Below are positions 5,632 through 6,521 of a DNA stretch of 6,521 nt, one piece after another. How positions within the stretch are numbered: position 1 is the stretch's first letter; each line of letters begins with the position of its first letter. A program made the translations under genes and the position numbers. This DNA is from UBA7398 sp964567545. GTDB taxonomy: Bacteria > Actinomycetota > Actinomycetes > Nanopelagicales > Nanopelagicaceae. Location: positions 1 to 6,521 of the forward strand of contig CAZMNB010000060.1 in assembly GCA_964567545.1 (NCBI GenBank), written 5' to 3'. Below the pieces are notes generated by a model. It saw only the letters and a list, made by a program, of their open reading frames with translations, was not told where the DNA came from and ran no database searches.

Positions 5632-6521
5632 ATGGTGCCAACTGCTAAACGAGAATTAATTCATGCGCAAGATGAGTGGCCGATGGCACTACTTCGCACC
5701 GCTCTTGAAAGTGCATTAGCCGGCTCAGGACCAGCGCTGGGATTCGGCGAAATTTCAAGCACAAGCGTTCCATCAGATGTGGCTTTAGTTGTTACAACAA
5801 GTGGGTCAACTGGGAAAGCTAAAGAAATTAACTTATCCGCTGCAGCGTTAATTTCCTCAGCAAAAGCTGCAAATCAATATTTAAACGGAAAAATTGGCAA
5901 CAGTTGGTCGCTCTTACTGCCATTAACCCATATTGCTGGAATAAATGTTTTGCTTAGAGCAATTCAACTTGAGAGTGAAGTTATAGATAATCGAAATGTA
6001 ACTGAATATGCAGTGGCAGATTTCACTGCAATTGTGCCAACCCAACTACATCGCGCGCTTACAGTGGATAATAAATTGCTAAAACATTTACAACAGGCTC
6101 AAGCGGTATTAGTAGGAGGTGCGCCACTTTCAAAAGAAGATAACGAGAAAGCGAACGCTTTCGGAATAAACGTTGTAACAACTTACGGGATGTCAGAAAC
6201 CTCAGGTGGCTGTGTATACAACGGCGTCCCACTTAAAGATGTTCTGGTAAAAGTTGAAAACAATATAATTTTTTTGCGTGGTCCCATGTTGGCCGATGTT
6301 GCGTTAGAAGATGGTTGGTTTAGAACTTCCGATTTCGGAGAATTTGAAAACGGAAAATTAACAGTATTTGGTCGATTGGATGATCAAATTATCTCTGGCG
6401 GCGAAAAGATTTCGTTGAGCGCAATTGAACGAGCTCTAAATGAAAACTTTAAAGGTGCATTTATAGCATTCGCTAAACCCGATCAGGAGTGGGGCGAGCG
6501 CCTCTGTATTGCCACGACTTT
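5632..6521 (+). CDS. menE: o-Succinylbenzoate-CoA ligase, N-terminal 296 residues (3' end outside window)
   Basis: This member of the acyl-adenylating (ANL) family joins CoA to o-succinylbenzoate with ATP through an acyl-AMP. The frame is open from the ATG at 5632 to the window edge. Motifs: the phosphate-binding loop TSGSTGKAK (56-64, with Ala where Pro is usual), LPLTHIAGINVLLRA (96-110), VGGAPLS (161-167), the adenine motif TYGMSET (184-190), FRTSDFGE (230-237) with D234 as the expected ribose ligand, and the hinge GRLDDQIISGGEKI (247-260). The catalytic lysine near the C-terminus lies outside. The phosphate loop comes only about 55 residues after the start, much earlier than in E. coli MenE; this compact N-terminus is what I recall for actinobacterial MenE. 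An in-frame TAG at 5617 rules out a longer ATG or GTG start; GTG 5635 and ATG 5683 are alternatives. There is no clear Shine-Dalgarno, so initiation may be leaderless. MenE is inferred over other acyl-CoA ligases from the neighbours. Confidence 0.9.
   Translation, partial: MVPTAKRELIHAQDEWPMALLRTALESALAGSGPALGFGEISSTSVPSDVALVVTTSGSTGKAKEINLSAAALISSAKAANQYLNGKIGNSWSLLLPLTHIAGINVLLRAIQLESEVIDNRNVTEYAVADFTAIVPTQLHRALTVDNKLLKHLQQAQAVLVGGAPLSKEDNEKANAFGINVVTTYGMSETSGGCVYNGVPLKDVLVKVENNIIFLRGPMLADVALEDGWFRTSDFGEFENGKLTVFGRLDDQIISGGEKISLSAIERALNENFKGAFIAFAKPDQEWGERLCIATT

Overview
The window carries the core of the classical (o-succinylbenzoate) menaquinone pathway, flanked by the first codons of respiratory complex I. 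It suggests a low-GC actinobacterium. Evidence: the MenG, MenC, MenD and short MenE proteins resemble actinobacterial family members, nuoA starts next to menG, genes are tightly packed, and GC is roughly 35-48% by hand count of sampled lines. That profile fits the freshwater acI/Nanopelagicales group, but the taxon is inference; no marker gene is present.

Layout: 1-63 (-) start of nuoA, cut by the window edge; 102-812 (-) menG/ubiE, possibly starting at 845; 885-2111 (+) menF, isochorismate synthase; 2097-3671 (-) menD; 3668-4672 (-) menC; 4679-5557 (-) menB; 5632-6521 (+) menE, cut at its 3' side. The menB-menC-menD run is one tightly coupled unit (6-bp gap, then a TTGA stop/start overlap). 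menF lies alone on the opposite strand, divergent from menG and convergent with menD, with a 15-bp tail overlap. menE diverges from menB across 74 bp. No stretch longer than about 75 bp is free of genes, and no RNA gene, mobile element, CRISPR array or clear intrinsic terminator was seen.

How the genes work together: MenF turns chorismate into isochorismate, MenD adds the succinyl semialdehyde unit from 2-oxoglutarate, MenC dehydrates SHCHC to o-succinylbenzoate, MenE activates it with CoA, MenB closes the naphthoquinone ring, and MenG makes the last methylation after prenylation. MenH, the DHNA-CoA thioesterase and the prenyltransferase MenA are not in this window. NuoA belongs to NADH:quinone oxidoreductase, which reduces the finished menaquinone.

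This is a well-known pathway and I see no new biological system. The points worth a second look are an enterobacterial-type MenB (Gly rather than the Asp of the mycobacterial enzyme) with higher GC than its neighbours, the strand scatter and end overlaps, and the heavy use of non-ATG starts, including a TTG start for menD that decides its N-terminus.
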